This document shows positions 41,220 through 51,160 of a stretch of 64,000 nucleotides of DNA, piece after piece. Both the position numbers and the translations under genes were made by a program. Source of the DNA: Prochilodus magdalenae. Lineage: Eukaryota; Chordata; Actinopteri; Characiformes; Prochilodontidae. Below the pieces are notes generated by a model. The model was not told where the DNA came from. It did no database searches and saw nothing but the letters and a program-made list of their open reading frames with translations. Positions within the stretch are counted from its first letter, which is position 1, and each line of letters starts with the position of its first letter. Location: NCBI GenBank assembly GCA_024036415.1, contig JAMWET010001664.1, positions 78,870-142,869 on the forward strand, read 5' to 3'.

Positions 41220-43299
41220 CCTCCATTACATGTAATGCTGTGTCAGACGGGAGTGGTGGGGGGCGGGATCATTACTACAACCACAATGGCATTTGGGTAA
41301 CCTACTACTGAACTGGCATATAGGTGACCTACTACTGAACTGAGAAAACAAAACAAGCTAGTGGAGACTTTTTTCCGAAATGCCTGCACTGGCCTTGAAG
41401 TCTGAGTGCTTGGTTATAACAGGATGCCATGTGACCATATATTTATATATACTCTACAGCACAAAAGACCTGAATTACACGTCCTGCTGTTTAGCCGAAG
41501 GAGGGGCCAGGTCGATTACTGCAATCACACTGGTATATCAGTAACATACTGGGGAGCTAAGAACACAAATCAAGCTAGTGGAGACTGGTAGAAGGAAAAC
41601 ACAATGGATCATGCTAATATACAGCACATAACAATGAATAACACCTCTTGCATATATTACTTCAAACATCCTATTGCACATCTCATAGATTATCATACGC
41701 TGAGCATTTATAATAGATATATGTAGCACTGTGCATCTCAGAACTGTGCCCTTTGTTTCAACAGTACACATATTATATTACACTCTGCTACTATAAAACA
41801 CACAAGGACATGTTGTTAGGCATGCGACCGAGAACTAACAACCACACTGATGTTAGCTAGGTTGAGAAACAGTGAAAACCTCATTTATAGACAAACTGGC
41901 ATGTAGATCATGTGTCTTTAAGAATACAGCAACTCATTAGCAAAAGTACTGTACTACTCAGCTGTAGTTTTTGCTCATTAGCTCATCTGAGGAGGAAGCC
42001 TGTTACTCATTCAAAACGGAAACCTACAGATTTCCCATGGATATTTTCCGCTAACTAAGCCTGTCTTTCTTTTTCTTCTATGTAGTCAACAGACTACACC
42101 AAATAACATTAGTCAGTATTTAAACCCACAGGTAAAACATTAAAATGTCTGTTTAATAATAATCTTTAGTGACTCATTGTAAAAACAGTAAGCTCCAACA
42201 TGTATAAGTGACAGAGCACCTCGTGGTATTTTAGAGGATCACGATGAAGAGGATGTATGAATAGGATTACGGAGGTTAGTTTTATGTGACTGGATTCTAA
42301 AGGAAATGAACTCCTAGTCCACAATGTTTCCAATGTACTTCCACATTCCTGAGAGGCTTGATGTTAGTTCTATTAGGAAACAAAAGCCTTTCAACTGAAA
42401 GGAGGAACACAAACATTCACTGCACATACAAACGTACATCCCACGTTTGCCTTTATGGAGGGTTTATGTGCATTGTCTTTCAACATTTCAGGAAGAATCT
42501 ATATAGCCAGAGAAATATAATCCTAGGGGCCCTTTGCAGTTCTGTATCTGAAATTAGGTCACCAATTCCTTGGCAGGTGTGCGTTTTTGACTGTGAATGA
42601 CAGTCACTGTCTGAACTACAGCTTCCCTGATGGTATCCTGTAGACACTTCTGTAATATTTCTATTATGCAATGCTTTACTAGTGATTTATTTTTAAATCA
42701 CACTTTGTCTATTGAAGATTTAACTAAGACAGGACTGACTCAAGACAAATCCACAGGCTGAGGAAAAAGCCAGTCATGGTTTTTAACCACCCCTTCACGT
42801 CAGTTCAGACACAATCATTTACACAACTGTGCACTGACCAGTAATCAGTGGCCTGATACGCATGTATGCCTCTTGTGTATTGTGACAATGTGCTGAAGCA
42901 TTGTGATATGACCACAAATGTTTCACAGACGGATTTATTTCAGGCAAAATACTGTCTTTTAATTAATATACCTAAAATCTCTGTGATCTTTGGTATAATT
43001 TATCTCTACACAGACGTGGTGATATTACTTATTGCCTTTTCTGGCCTTTTTTTTACTCTGTTATACATTTTTTTAATTAGATGAGAGTAAATTTGAGCAT
43101 AAGTGTTGTATGTAGCCTAACTATAATTCTGTTGCATGATTAGATGCTGTGCAAATTGTGCGTTTGTTTGAATGTGTTTGTTGTGACAGTCTGTCAGAGT
43201 ACTGCATCAATACTGTGCTTATCTTGGCACCTAAATCAGTGTGTAAATAGGTAATCAGTAGTAGTGGCTGACATCACAATGCATTTTCTGAAGCGTACA

Positions 43300-43336
<37 letters not shown>

Positions 43337-44824
43337 ACCAGTGCATCTGTGGCAGCAGACAGAACTTTAGTGGTGTGGCTTGACAAGCAGCGGTAAAAAT
43401 GCTCATGGCTAAAGCTACAAAGGCATGGAGTCACTCGCGGCTAATGTCTGAGCCAAGTTTCACTCATCTTCTGCTGTGTATAGCCTCCCAAGGTATAAGG
43501 TAATTGTAGGTCCAGGTTATCGAACCTTTAGCCTTTATCTAACACTGGAGCCCAGTAGCCAGGCCTGTGTGTTGACAAGCCCCACCTGGGGTGCACCTCT
43601 GCCAATATCATTTAACAGGGTGTGCAGTCTGTTCCTTTAACCAAGGCAGGAATAATTCTGAAAAAGTCTCTGCACACTGACAACATGAACTATGTTGATA
43701 TTTACTGAACTCTGGCAGAGTCTGGCATGTAAGCGTGGGTAAGCAACACGCATGTACGAGACCAACGGTAAAAAAAATGTGGGTTGTTAAGAAACAATCA
43801 GGCCATTGTAAAACATGACTGTAATCCCTAATTACAAAACAATACATTCTATATACGCATATACACACACACAAAAAAAATAAATATAAACCCCCAAAAT
43901 TATATAATCGTTATATATACTATATAATGTATATACTACAAATATTATATGGTAAATACACAAAAACAGGTTTTCTTATGCACTAATATTAATAATCTAA
44001 TATTCATAATCTGACAAACTGCCAAAGCCAATGCCAGTCAAGATGAGTATGTTTAAATTGTGAAAAAGAAAAAATAATAGATTACACCAAAATAAACACC
44101 AGAACTTATAGGTAAATTATCTTTGAGTTAGGGTCTGTATTACGGTTTGTGTTTATAGATCAGGTATCGGCACCAATACCGGGTATCGGAGGGGGAAAGT
44201 GGTGCCATTGGTCCATCCCTGGAAGTAAAGCCCAGCAAATAACCCACAGACACATTAATAATACAATACTAACAGCCCAACGATCTCCTTACGAGCAAAG
44301 CACTCAGCATTGAGATCCATACAGTGCCCTAGTCTTATATGGGCGAAGAAACTGGTCCTGAACCTGGTGCTGGAGGATTACACTTCCTTCCCGACATTCT
44401 CCAGGGAGGCGGTTATCATCACCCAGTTGCAAAACGGTCAGATTTCGACACAGAGTTCACCAATCACTGAACACACGCATCTGGTATCTTTGGCTAAGCG
44501 TCTAACAGTGTTTGATCCCATTCGACACAGATTCAGCTTTAGCTCTACATCTGAATTAAATTAACATTTCTTATTTCTGTCGACCTGAAAAGACTAAAAT
44601 ACCATCACAGGCAGAACACTGAGGAGTAAAACCTTCATAATAACCAAGTAAACCAGCAGTAATTCGCTGTGAGTGGAATTTGTCAGTTGCTACGAATTCG
44701 TTAGCAGTAAACAACATCGGTTAGCCAGAAGAAGCTACTACTACTACTACCACTGACGATACATTGAGACCGTTAAACGACCAGCGCTTCGTTTGGTCGC
44801 CGAACGTTTGTAGCAGTTTCCCAT
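14737..44824 (-). CDS. flot2: Flotillin-2 (reggie-1), 11 exon positions over 30 kb
   Basis: Membrane scaffold of lipid microdomains, active in endocytosis and signalling with flotillin-1. Exons in transcript order: 1 about 44824-44772 (damaged), 2 36445-36364, 3 either 28440-28350 or 27323-27233, 4 19933-19810, 5 18671-18553, 6 17892-17779, 7 17214-17095, 8 16259-16045, 9 15929-15746, 10 15193-15044, 11 14775-14737 (TGA). Phases join throughout. With a 49-bp first exon the protein would be 428 residues, the human FLOT2 length as I recall it. The PHB/SPFH domain comes first (VACEQ-like [32 protein letters not shown]). The flotillin coiled coil follows with Glu-Ala repeats ([32 protein letters not shown]). 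The end is [21 protein letters not shown], which is flotillin-2 and not flotillin-1. Exon 2 keeps the Cys-Cys pair that is palmitoylated in mammals. The a or b paralogue was not determined. Confidence 0.93.
14776..15043. other. flot2 intron 10, nothing seen
   Basis: Short intron between the last two coding exons with a standard acceptor (CTTTCAG) and a GTGAAG donor. No other feature. Confidence 0.6.
16260..17094. other. flot2 intron 7, small tandem repeat only
   Basis: AT-rich intron. At about 16470-16515 the unit TACATTAATGGTAATG recurs two to three times. No gene was recognised. Confidence 0.5.
17893..18552. other. flot2 intron 5, nothing seen
   Basis: 660 bp of AT-rich sequence with ordinary splice borders and no gene or clear repeat. 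Confidence 0.5.
18672..19809. other. flot2 intron 4, nothing seen
   Basis: About 1.1 kb of AT-rich sequence with ordinary splice borders. No recognisable coding segment or repeat family. Confidence 0.5.
21060..21620 (+). mobile_element. Tc1-like transposon remnant
   Basis: The left part holds AAAAAGTCAGAGACCACG, a usual Tc1-type start. Near 21433-21480 CCCACCCTAGCGCCCTGACC and what follows read like the conserved Tc1 block 'PAQSPDLNIIERIW' with substitutions. The reading frame is broken many times, so the transposase is dead. Confidence 0.6.
22127..22527. mobile_element. Possible MITE with TGTGGGCAA ends
   Basis: The left side reads GATGTGGGCAAAATATCACA and the right side TTGTTGCCCACACCTAAT, giving a short imperfect inverted repeat around an AT-rich interior with ACAATATT words. 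Ends and target duplication are not sharp. Confidence 0.3.
22795..23130 (-). mobile_element. Tc1-like transposon remnant, minus orientation
   Basis: Contains CAAAGTTAGAGGCCACCC at one side. Further in come CCACAGGTCTTCTGCTTTTA and GTGATGTTGAGGTCTAGTC, which read on the - strand as the Tc1 block around 'SPDLNITG'. Too short and broken for an active transposase. Confidence 0.5.
25270..25524. mobile_element. 255-bp palindrome-ended MITE, copy 2
   Basis: Same ends as the copies at 2890 and 32986 (ATATCGTCGCTGT...GGACAGCGACGATAT) and the same interior, with scattered substitutions such as TTCAATG for TCCAAAG in the left repeat. It lies in the flot2 intron after exon 3a. Confidence 0.83.
25560..26300 (+). 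repeat. Unassigned repeat-like stretch with short open frame
   Basis: Less AT-rich than its surroundings. A 63-codon open frame at 25688-25879 is followed by T-rich sequence with several GGGG and CCCC blocks, unlike the flanking intron. It has the look of an old retroelement end, but I recognise no protein domain and see no paired terminal repeats. Confidence 0.25.
27233..27323 (-). CDS. flot2: flot2 alternative exon 3a ('[14 protein letters not shown]' form)
   Basis: 91 bp between AACAG and a GTAAAT donor. It begins with one base that completes a codon and reads [20 protein letters not shown], then [10 protein letters not shown], ending on a codon boundary that joins exon 4 ([10 protein letters not shown]). 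This is the form found in full-length mammalian flotillin-2, as I recall it. Because 91 is not a multiple of three, including both 3a and 3b would break the frame, so they must be mutually exclusive. Confidence 0.9.
27973..28111 (-). other. Unidentified exon-like reading frame between flot2 exons 3a and 3b
   Basis: On the - strand a strong acceptor (pyrimidine tract ending CTGCAG) opens a frame that reads [20 protein letters not shown], then [20 protein letters not shown], and stops at TGA. Codon choice is coding-like (CTG, GCC, ATC) in contrast to the AT-rich intron. It has a hydrophobic middle. It is not a flotillin sequence and I cannot name it. It could be an alternative terminal exon, a fragment of another gene carried in by duplication, or chance. 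Confidence 0.3.
28350..28440 (-). CDS. flot2: flot2 alternative exon 3b ('[14 protein letters not shown]' form)
   Basis: 91 bp, about 1 kb upstream of 3a in transcript order and with identical phase at both ends. It reads [20 protein letters not shown], then [10 protein letters not shown], before a GTAATG donor. It differs from 3a at about half its positions but keeps the MT...C-E-ET-EGV--VTGVAQ frame. Its sequence carries two cysteines (CRC) against one in 3a. I recall a very similar N-terminal sequence in some reported mammalian Flot2 isoforms, which would make the pair ancient. Confidence 0.88.
32058..32125 (+). repeat. 26-bp tandem repeat, about 2.6 units
   Basis: The unit AACAAGCTCAGCTATCCACG plus ACCAGG is repeated without change twice and then breaks off in a third partial unit (CTCAGCTACCC). 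It contains an AGCT palindrome in each unit. Confidence 0.85.
32986..33241. mobile_element. 256-bp palindrome-ended MITE, copy 3
   Basis: Ends ATATCGTCGCTGTCC and GGACAGCGACGATAT, interior as in copies 1 and 2. One extra T lies in a T run of the interior. Located in flot2 intron 2. Confidence 0.84.
36160..36200 (+). repeat. (AAT)n microsatellite
   Basis: About 13 uninterrupted AAT units. Confidence 0.95.
36364..36445 (-). CDS. flot2: flot2 exon 2 (Cys-Cys and Trp-rich N-terminal segment)
   Basis: Reads [20 protein letters not shown], then WLLTDIQ, with an acceptor CCGTAG and donor AAGTAAGA. Human FLOT2 has [27 protein letters not shown] here (recalled). The adjacent cysteines used for palmitoylation are kept. 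The later WWC is WWL in this fish, and the exon-spanning residue becomes Lys instead of Arg. The exon joins either 3a or 3b in frame. Confidence 0.88.
38040..38550 (+). mobile_element. Tc1/mariner-like transposase 3' remnant
   Basis: Broken frames read GTAGACAATGCGACATATCA (DNAT-H like the Tc1 'QDNAPCH' block) and ATTTGCCCGGACTTGAACAC ([10 protein letters not shown] block). The end AGCTGGTGGTCATAATGTG matches the usual run-out of this transposase family. Stop codons and shifts interrupt the frame. Confidence 0.65.
38830..39430 (+). mobile_element. Tc1-like transposon remnant
   Basis: GTCCCCACTGTAAAGCATGG then TGGTGGATC gives the Tc1 block 'PTVKHGGGS'. CTTTCAAAGACCCTGGACAC follows, and near 39340-39390 a degenerate '[13 protein letters not shown]' block can be read with a stop in it. 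The transposase is inactive. Confidence 0.6.
41141..41218 (+). repeat. (TG)n-(TA)n compound microsatellite
   Basis: About 12 TG units run directly into about 26 TA units. Confidence 0.95.
41240..41600 (+). repeat. Imperfect 250-bp spaced duplication
   Basis: Blocks near 41255-41370 and 41495-41590 share a GATTACTGCAATCACA-like segment, a GTAACxTACTxxTGA/GGGAGC segment and CAAGCTAGTGGAGACT in the same order. This is a diverged local duplication inside flot2 intron 1. Confidence 0.45.
43303..43332 (+). repeat. (CA)n microsatellite
   Basis: About 15 CA units. Confidence 0.95.
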
Positions 44825-45080
44825 TTCTGTTTTTGTCCCGACTCCGTCAGGGGAAATATCCAAAGCTCAGTTAAAGCGACAGTCTTTTAAATAAACGTGT
44901 GAGAAACAGGGTACAGCGTAAAAAAATATGGCGAGATAAACAGAGCGCCGTTCAGCCCAAAGGCCCCCGCCACCGCAACGCGCTACACTCGGGACCCTCC
45001 CATCAGTGCACGCGTGACCTCACGCGCGCATAGCGCCAAGGAAACACCGGCCGCGTTGCTCTGTCCGCAAGAGGGCATGC
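44690..45080 (-). promoter_or_regulatory. flot2: CpG-rich promoter region of flot2
   Basis: CpG dinucleotides are frequent here (CGCGTGACCTCACGCGCGC, CACCGCAACGCG, GGCCGCG), while the surrounding tens of kilobases are CpG-poor. It lies at the candidate first exon of the leftward flot2 gene. TGACCTCACG resembles a CRE half-site arrangement. No TATA box is evident, as is usual for CpG-type promoters. Confidence 0.6.
44772..44824 (-). pseudogene. flot2: Candidate flot2 exon 1, interrupted by small insertions
   Basis: On the - strand an ATG opens MGNCY, the flotillin-2 myristoylation/palmitoylation start. About 16 bases later another frame reads PNEALVV, the next conserved block of the flotillin-2 first exon, and then hits TAA. 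The two blocks are in the right order but four bases too far apart. The site lies in the CpG-rich promoter region, where exon 1 is expected. Everything downstream in flot2 is intact, so a sequencing error is likelier than a dead gene. Chance similarity cannot be fully excluded. Confidence 0.45.
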
Positions 45081-45094
45081 ACCTAGAATACAAC

Positions 45095-45350
45095 ATTTCT
45101 TTCTCTCTTTCTTTCTTTTTCTCTCGTTTATTTCTTTCTTTCTTTCATTTCTTTCTTTCTTTTTCTTCTTTCCTCTCTTTCTACTCGTTTCTTTTCTTCT
45201 TTCTTTCTTTTTCTTGTTTTTTTAGCTTTCTTTTTCTTTCTCTCCTTCTTTCTTACTTTCTCTTTCTTATTTATTCTTACTTTCTCTGTCTTTCTCTCCA
45301 TCTTCCCTTTTCATACTTTCTCTTTTTCTTTTGTCTTTCTTCTTGCTTTA
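45095..45350 (+). repeat. TTTC-rich pyrimidine tract
   Basis: About 250 bases almost without purines on the + strand, made of degenerate TTTC/TTCC units. The long frame across it codes for Ser/Phe/Leu only because of the repeat and is not a gene. Confidence 0.9.
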
Positions 45351-47450
45351 AAACCAATGGAAGCTCATTCCGCTGCACAATAAATCAGCAGCACCTAATA
45401 ATTTTTTTGGTGCACCGTAATATGCGAATGTCTATGTCATTATTTTTCGAGGGGCTAAGTTGTCATTATTTGTTGATACTTTCTCATCATTTTGAGATAC
45501 TGGGTCATTATTTTTTGAGATAGGTAACCACTGTTTTGATATATTAAGTCATTATTTGAGATCCAAAGATATATTTTATCATTTTGAAGTCATTGAAAGT
45601 GAGATGCTGAGTATGTCTAAGGTGTTTTTTTTTTCAGATAAGCATTTTAATATGCCTTCTTTTTATTTGAAATATTTTATCGTTATTTTGACATATATGC
45701 ACAGGGAATACTTTGTAATTTAGCAGGTTTTATTCTCTCTTATTTCTCTAATACTTTTGTCCTTCAGTGGTCAGGACCTCCACAAGACCACCACAGCTGC
45801 TTCTAATGGGAGTTCTCATGTATTACACTGTGGTATTGTGGACATTATATTACTTGATACAGGAAATTGTTTTGAAATGATTAATGAATTTGCAGCCTGA
45901 TGCTTGTTTATTGTTTCACAGTATTGGAGGTAAAAAGATGTTAGTCTAAAACTCAACTCAGTACATATGTAGGGTCACTGGCCATTCAGGGTAGAAATGG
46001 AAATATATTTGCTGTCGACATCACAACATCTGGTTCCTGTGGAAAGGAAAATAGCTGGAAACCCGCAGGCTCTGCAATTTCACATCACAACAGGACGGAA
46101 ACCCATATGGGATTTTTTCCCCTTTTAAAGCTTACTCCATGGTCCAGCTATTCATTTTACTATGTATAGCCATGAGACCCATTCATGAAACAAGACCTGC
46201 CATGTCCAATGTATTCCTGGGAACCCATATGGTCATATGGTTTTCATACGATGGAGGTGCGTGGAGGACCATTCCCAACTTTAGGTCAGAACTTCAGGAG
46301 ACTTAGGAATCCATCCACACCAGCGGGAGATTCTTCCCTCTTATCAAGGTCAAAACAAACTTGTGGCCATTTCTGTGGTTGTTATCATCATACCTTTTTG
46401 AATGGCTGCATTTGCGTTTTTACGGAATTCACAATGCAGGTTTTATGGATACATCAAAATCTAAGCTATCCAATAAGAAACGAGAAAAAGAGCATTCCTA
46501 TTGGACAGAACAGACTTTTGATCCAAGTATGCCTCAAAATTCTAGTCATTGAAACAGTGTTTATTAAATAAAAAACAAATCAAATCACTGTGAAGTGAAC
46601 AAACTCTTAAGCTGTGGACACACTGTGTTCTAGACAAACTAACAGAGGTAGAACTGTTCACAGTGTTGGTGAATGAAACCAGACGTCTCCACTCTAAAAG
46701 CTTCTGCAAGGAAATTATTACAACAGCTATTATAACAGCTACACATACATTGTTTGATGACCGAGACACTGTTTTTAGATTTTGAGAGAGATGGCTGTGG
46801 CAAAGCAAAGCATAATTCATTTAAGCCATTCACGGTGGAGGGATACATGCAGGTCAGTCTCATGCAAAATAGGTCCAATATGATGTATTATTATTTATTA
46901 TTAGTTATTTATTCAATTTATTATTTATTTATAATCCCACTTTATCATCAACATTACAGATCATTGCTCCAAAACGACAGCTTTACCAAAAACTCGACTT
47001 TAAATGACCATACATGTCTTTTAGCTTTAATATGCACCACAATGCCTGGTTCCCATCACCACCAGAGTAAGCAAATCTGAACTGATACGTTTCCTCACGT
47101 GTTATGCTAGGCAAAAATGAAAAAAAAAAATACAAAATTGGTGGAATTCCCAGAATTCCTCTTTGAAAGCCCTGGGCTGAATGTGCTGAATATCATTAAC
47201 ACAAGTCAATAAAACACAAGCTCACACCGGGGTTGGACTGGGGTAATGATTTACTTTCTTCTGGTAGATGACCTGTAAACATATGTCTTGGTAGGGTTTG
47301 GAGTGACACTGTTAGCATTTAAGGCCTTATGCATTTAGTTGGACCTTAGAGGTTTTTTTGTGGTGAGCACTACAGCCTTTGGTGGGTAAAAAGCCTCTAA
47401 TATGATCAAAATGGTTCTAAGTAGATAAACCCGGTATTTAAACATTTATA
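45351..47450. other. Intergenic, nothing seen
   Basis: AT-rich sequence upstream of flot2. Short frames near 46185-46571 and 46542-46878 have no recognisable domains and no splice context. Confidence 0.5.
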
Positions 47451-48234
47451 TACACTCATTATCAAAACAATAGTTACACAAATAGTTTTTCAGCCGTAGA
47501 AGGAATCAACGGACAGGAATTAAACGGAACCCGGTCCGTTGCATGTGGGCGTAACAAGGACGGGCCTTATCATTTATACCTCACTTTACGACCAACAACC
47601 CCCACAACTGGCGGTATTCCCCCCCCCCCAGTGATGCCCTCCGTGTGTCAGTCATCTTTATTAGTGTCAGCCTCATTTTCAGGCAGTTGCATGACGCATT
47701 ACTACGGTTTCGGTGCAACGGACTAGGGCGTCCTGAACACCAACTTCAACACTGCCAAAGACTGCAGTGGTGTCGTGCCAGACCACAGTCATTAAACAGC
47801 GGGTCATCTTCTGTTATGGGTCCCATTTTTGTCTTGGTGGAGACGACACAACGAAGTGCTGCATGTGGAGGGCACTCGTGGGTCAGCACTAAGATGAACA
47901 GTTTGCTGCCCGCTGGTCACATGTGTCCAAGAAGGGCCTGGTGTCACTCCACCTCCACCCTACTACCGCACCATCGCAGGAACTGTGTGAGAATGTTCAA
48001 GTTACATGGGATGGGATTATCACAGGAGACGACTGGGAAGCTCTACAGCTTCAGACCGTGATGCCTGGCATGTTGCCTTAGCAAACAAGGCAGCCTGACC
48101 CCATACTGAGAGACACTACTTCTGTATGTGTAGCTCAATAAATATTACCCATATCAGTCAAAACTTATTATCATTTATTGTTTTCAATCCTACACTTCCT
48201 TCTGTGTGCAGCTATTCTTTTGACAATGAGTGTA
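47451..48234 (+). mobile_element. Mariner-like element with complete inverted ends
   Basis: Starts TACACTCATTATCAAAACAA and ends with an inverted match to TACACTCATTGTCAAAAGAA. The repeats continue through TAG-T-CACA for about 30 bases with a few differences. The 784-bp interior has GC-rich broken frames (ORF-like piece 47645-48061) that look like internally deleted transposase, with many stops. The ends sit next to TA. A sibling left end lies at 59050. Confidence 0.65.
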
Positions 48235-48539
48235 GATCTTGCAAGCCCCCTGGTTCCTAACACCACAAATCAGACTTACTGTCGAAATTTACTGTACATC
48301 ATCTAATATCAAACCCCTATCTGATCAAATTAGGCACTAGTCCTGAGCGTTCAGTGTTCTCAGAGTTCCCTGTTAAAGCGTAAAACAAGAGGTTAAATAT
48401 TTAGAATGAGACATGCTCCTGCCAAGCAGCTGTATCCCTTTACAGCACTCTGCCAACCTCTGCTGTGCTTCCCGTGCTAATCGATTAATGCCCATAAAGG
48501 GTGATTATGTGACAGTCTCAGCTAGGGGTCAGGCCCATC

Positions 48540-48643
48540 TCATTCGCCCTGTCCCAGGACCCTGGAGCTTCGGCAAAGAAAACACAGCGCCAGACAGCAG
48601 GCAGCAGCAGGAAGGAGCCATGGCTGCGGAGCTTGGAAGCAGG
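48540..48643 (+). other. Possible 5' noncoding exon of the SLC6 gene
   Basis: GC-richer stretch with CAGCAGGCAGCAGCAGGAAG, GCCATGGCTGCGG and a good GTGAGG donor at 48644. Splicing to the acceptor before 50422 would not keep the ATG in 48540-48643 in frame with the ATG at 50427, so if real it is a leader exon. This is inference from position and splice signals only. Confidence 0.25.
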
Positions 48644-49199
48644 TGAGGCCCCACATGGAGCAGGGCAGATTGAGTTTCACTTTGGGCTGGGATTAGGTTG
48701 TGCTGTGGGCCCTAGGGAACATGCTGGAGGTTTCCCTTACCTTTGCTACGGGGAGTGGTGGAGGTAAGAATCAATCGGCGGTGTGATTGACTCCATCAGC
48801 AGAGTCATTCTCCTGTCATCTGCAATGCACTGCTATCGTTTTCCCGTGTTGCTACTGCATAGAAGTAAACTACTACTGCTTATGTAAATGTTATGGACAG
48901 TGTAGTTTGAGTTTGGTTAAGGGTGATGAGATGATTCACTTTATCTATCCTGAAAGAACACTTACTCACATGGTGTGAGTGTTGATGTTAGCTGTGCAGT
49001 TCCTTTCTCGTGGTAGTGGAGCGCTACAGCGGTTCAGTGTTTGAGAGTTTGACTTAAAAAGTAGTTGTTGAAGGAAAAGCAGTGTTGGATTTCAACGTTC
49101 ATTCAGTATCTTATCTGCAATCTGTTATCAGACACAGAGCTGGGTGGTAATAGGAGTACATGTAAACAGCATGAGTAGAAATATAACTAAGCCATGTCC

Positions 49200-49945
49200 A
49201 TATTCAGTATTGGTATTGGTTCCGATGTGGTTCTTGACCCTAAAGCAATCATGTCAAACTAAGCTTTTGCAAAAGTCGCAAAGTCGCAGATGTCTACAGA
49301 TCAGCCAGGTTTCTGGGCTGTCGCTGAGAAACACAGAGGTTTTGAGCTTCCCTCCGACAGATTTTCTATAGGGTTTAGGTCTGGAGACTGGCTAGGCCAC
49401 TCTCCAACACCCTGATATGCTTCTTACGGAGGCACTCCTCAGTTATTCCTGGCTGTGTGCTTTGGGTCATTGTCATGTTGGAAGAACCCAGCCACGACCC
49501 ATCTTCAATGCTTCCAACTGAGGGAGGAGGGTTTGTCTTATCCATGTTAGTAGTTGGAGTCTTTTTACTGATTGTGTGGGTGTGTGGGACCAGGTGTCTT
49601 TATGCAGCTAAACAACCTCAAACAGGTGCTTCTAATTTAGAAAATAAGTGGAGTGGAGGTTGAGATACTTTTAGGAGGTGGACTAACAGGTATTTAAGGG
49701 CCAGGAATTGGGCTGATTGGGCAGGTGTTTTTTAAAAAACCTTATTTGCAGCAGAGTAACACACAAATAAATTATTAAAAACTCATATACATAGTGACCT
49801 TTCCAGGTTTTTTTTTTTAGGATTATGGTCTCTCAACAGTGGGACATTGCTCCTAAGATGAAAATGTCAGAACCCCTCCATGATTTCTAAGTGAGAGAAC
49901 TTTGAATGGGCGCAGGGTTTTCAAATACTTATTTTCCTAACTGTT
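49200..49945 (-). mobile_element. Tc1-like transposon remnant, minus orientation
   Basis: On the - strand, sequence around 49370-49500 reads the Tc1 blocks 'HNDPKH' and 'PSQSPDLNPIE' (from CCTATAGAAAATC, GTCTCCAGACC and AATGACCCAAAGCACACAGC). The right end carries CAAATACTTATTTTCCTAAC, the usual Tc1 fish terminal word. Frames are interrupted, so it is inactive. Confidence 0.65.
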
Positions 49946-50421
49946 ATATGTTTATTAAGGGCCTATGTTTATAAAACTCAGCCATTATTACGACCAGAAT
50001 GCAATTAAAAAGAGATATATACAGAGAGAGAGAGAGAAAGAGAGAGAGACTAAAATATACATACATGAGATAATTGGCCATGATAACTTATGGGCTATGT
50101 GCCAAAACTCAGTGAAAATGAGGTCTAATGGGCGTGAGATCACAGTGTAAATTATAGCAATGCCATATTATACAGCTGCAGTGTATTGTGAAGTAAGATA
50201 AGATATAACAAATTAAGCCTCAGCACACTGGCTGGACTGTGACCAGATGATATAAATAACAGTCTTATTAATCTGCAGCAATTTAACAGAGTGCACCGTC
50301 ACGGTGTAGGTAAAACCAGTAGTAGCAGATTTCTGTGCATTTTAAGTCTAGCCCTGAAATTCTTTACAGACGAGTCCTTTCATCACGTTCCTCATCAATG
50401 ATTAAAGGATCATTTCTTCAG

Positions 50422-50490
50422 GAGTCATGAGCACAGAGGAGCCGGAGCTCTCTGAAAATCAGTTAGTCACCGCGTTAGATAGCAGACAAG
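50422..50490 (+). CDS. Candidate N-terminal exon of the SLC6 gene
   Basis: Acceptor TTTCTTCAG is followed by an ATG reading MSTEEPELSENQLVTALDSR, an acidic N-terminus like those of SLC6 proteins. The frame then runs into the CAT repeat with no donor and no TM1. In related genes this exon continues through the 'GLGNVWRFPY' block. Assignment is by position and style only. Confidence 0.35.
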
Positions 50491-50492
50491 CT

Positions 50493-50500
50493 CATCATCG

Positions 50501-50535
<35 letters not shown>

Positions 50536-51160
50536 GTCATCATCATCGTCATCGTCATCATCATCATCATCATCATCATCGTCGTCGTCGTCGTCGTCAT
50601 CATCATCATCATCATCATTAACATCAACATCAACATCAACATCAACATCAACATTAATATCAACATCATATCATCATCATCGTCATCATCAATATCATCA
50701 TCATCATCATCATTAATATCAACATCATCGTCATCATCAATATCATCATCATCATCATTATTAATATTAACATAATCTTAATCATCTATATCATAATCAT
50801 CATCATTCATTATTAGATATCAACATAATATCATCGTCTATCGGCACTCATTCGTCACATATCAATATCCTCACGATTCATCATCATCATCCCCCCCATT
50901 AATATCAACATCATCGTCATCATCAATATCATCCATCATCATCATTATTAATATTCAACATCATATCATAGTCATGTGTCATCTATCATCATCATCAATA
51001 TCATCATCATCATCATCATTAATATCAACATCATGTCATCATTCAATATCAACAATCATCATCATCATTTTTTTTATCATCATTAATATCTACATCATCA
51101 ATCATAATTGCATAGCATCATCAATCATCATTCATCATCATCATCATTCATTATCAACCT
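50493..51160 (+). repeat. (CAT)n microsatellite array, degenerate
   Basis: Over 650 bases of CAT/CATCGT/CATCAA units, clean at first (to about 50620) and then with many irregular breaks such as ATCTATCATC and TCATTCAATATC. It gives false His-rich and Met-rich frames. The irregularities are partly single-base, as in the nearby damaged exons. Confidence 0.95.

Larger units (their letters stand above)
36446..44771. other. flot2 intron 1, transposon remnants and microsatellites
   Basis: 8.3 kb first intron. It holds two Tc1-like remnants (38040-38550 and 38830-39430), a TG/TA microsatellite (41141-41218), an imperfect duplication (41240-41600) and a CA repeat (43303-43332). No additional host exon was recognised. 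Confidence 0.5.

Noticed and set aside
14737..44824. Flotillin-1 instead of flotillin-2
   Set aside because: The ends ALTGVDLSK and [12 protein letters not shown], and the exon 5 block [18 protein letters not shown], are flotillin-2; flotillin-1 ends differently.
45014..45523. 169-residue Phe/Ser-rich frame
   Set aside because: Runs through the TTTC pyrimidine tract and has no domain.
50427..50621. His-rich protein
   Set aside because: The His run is simply CAT repeat read in frame. Only the first ~20 codons, before the repeat, look like protein.
50493..51160. CRISPR array or other spaced repeat
   Set aside because: Continuous CAT microsatellite in a vertebrate genome, with no spacers.
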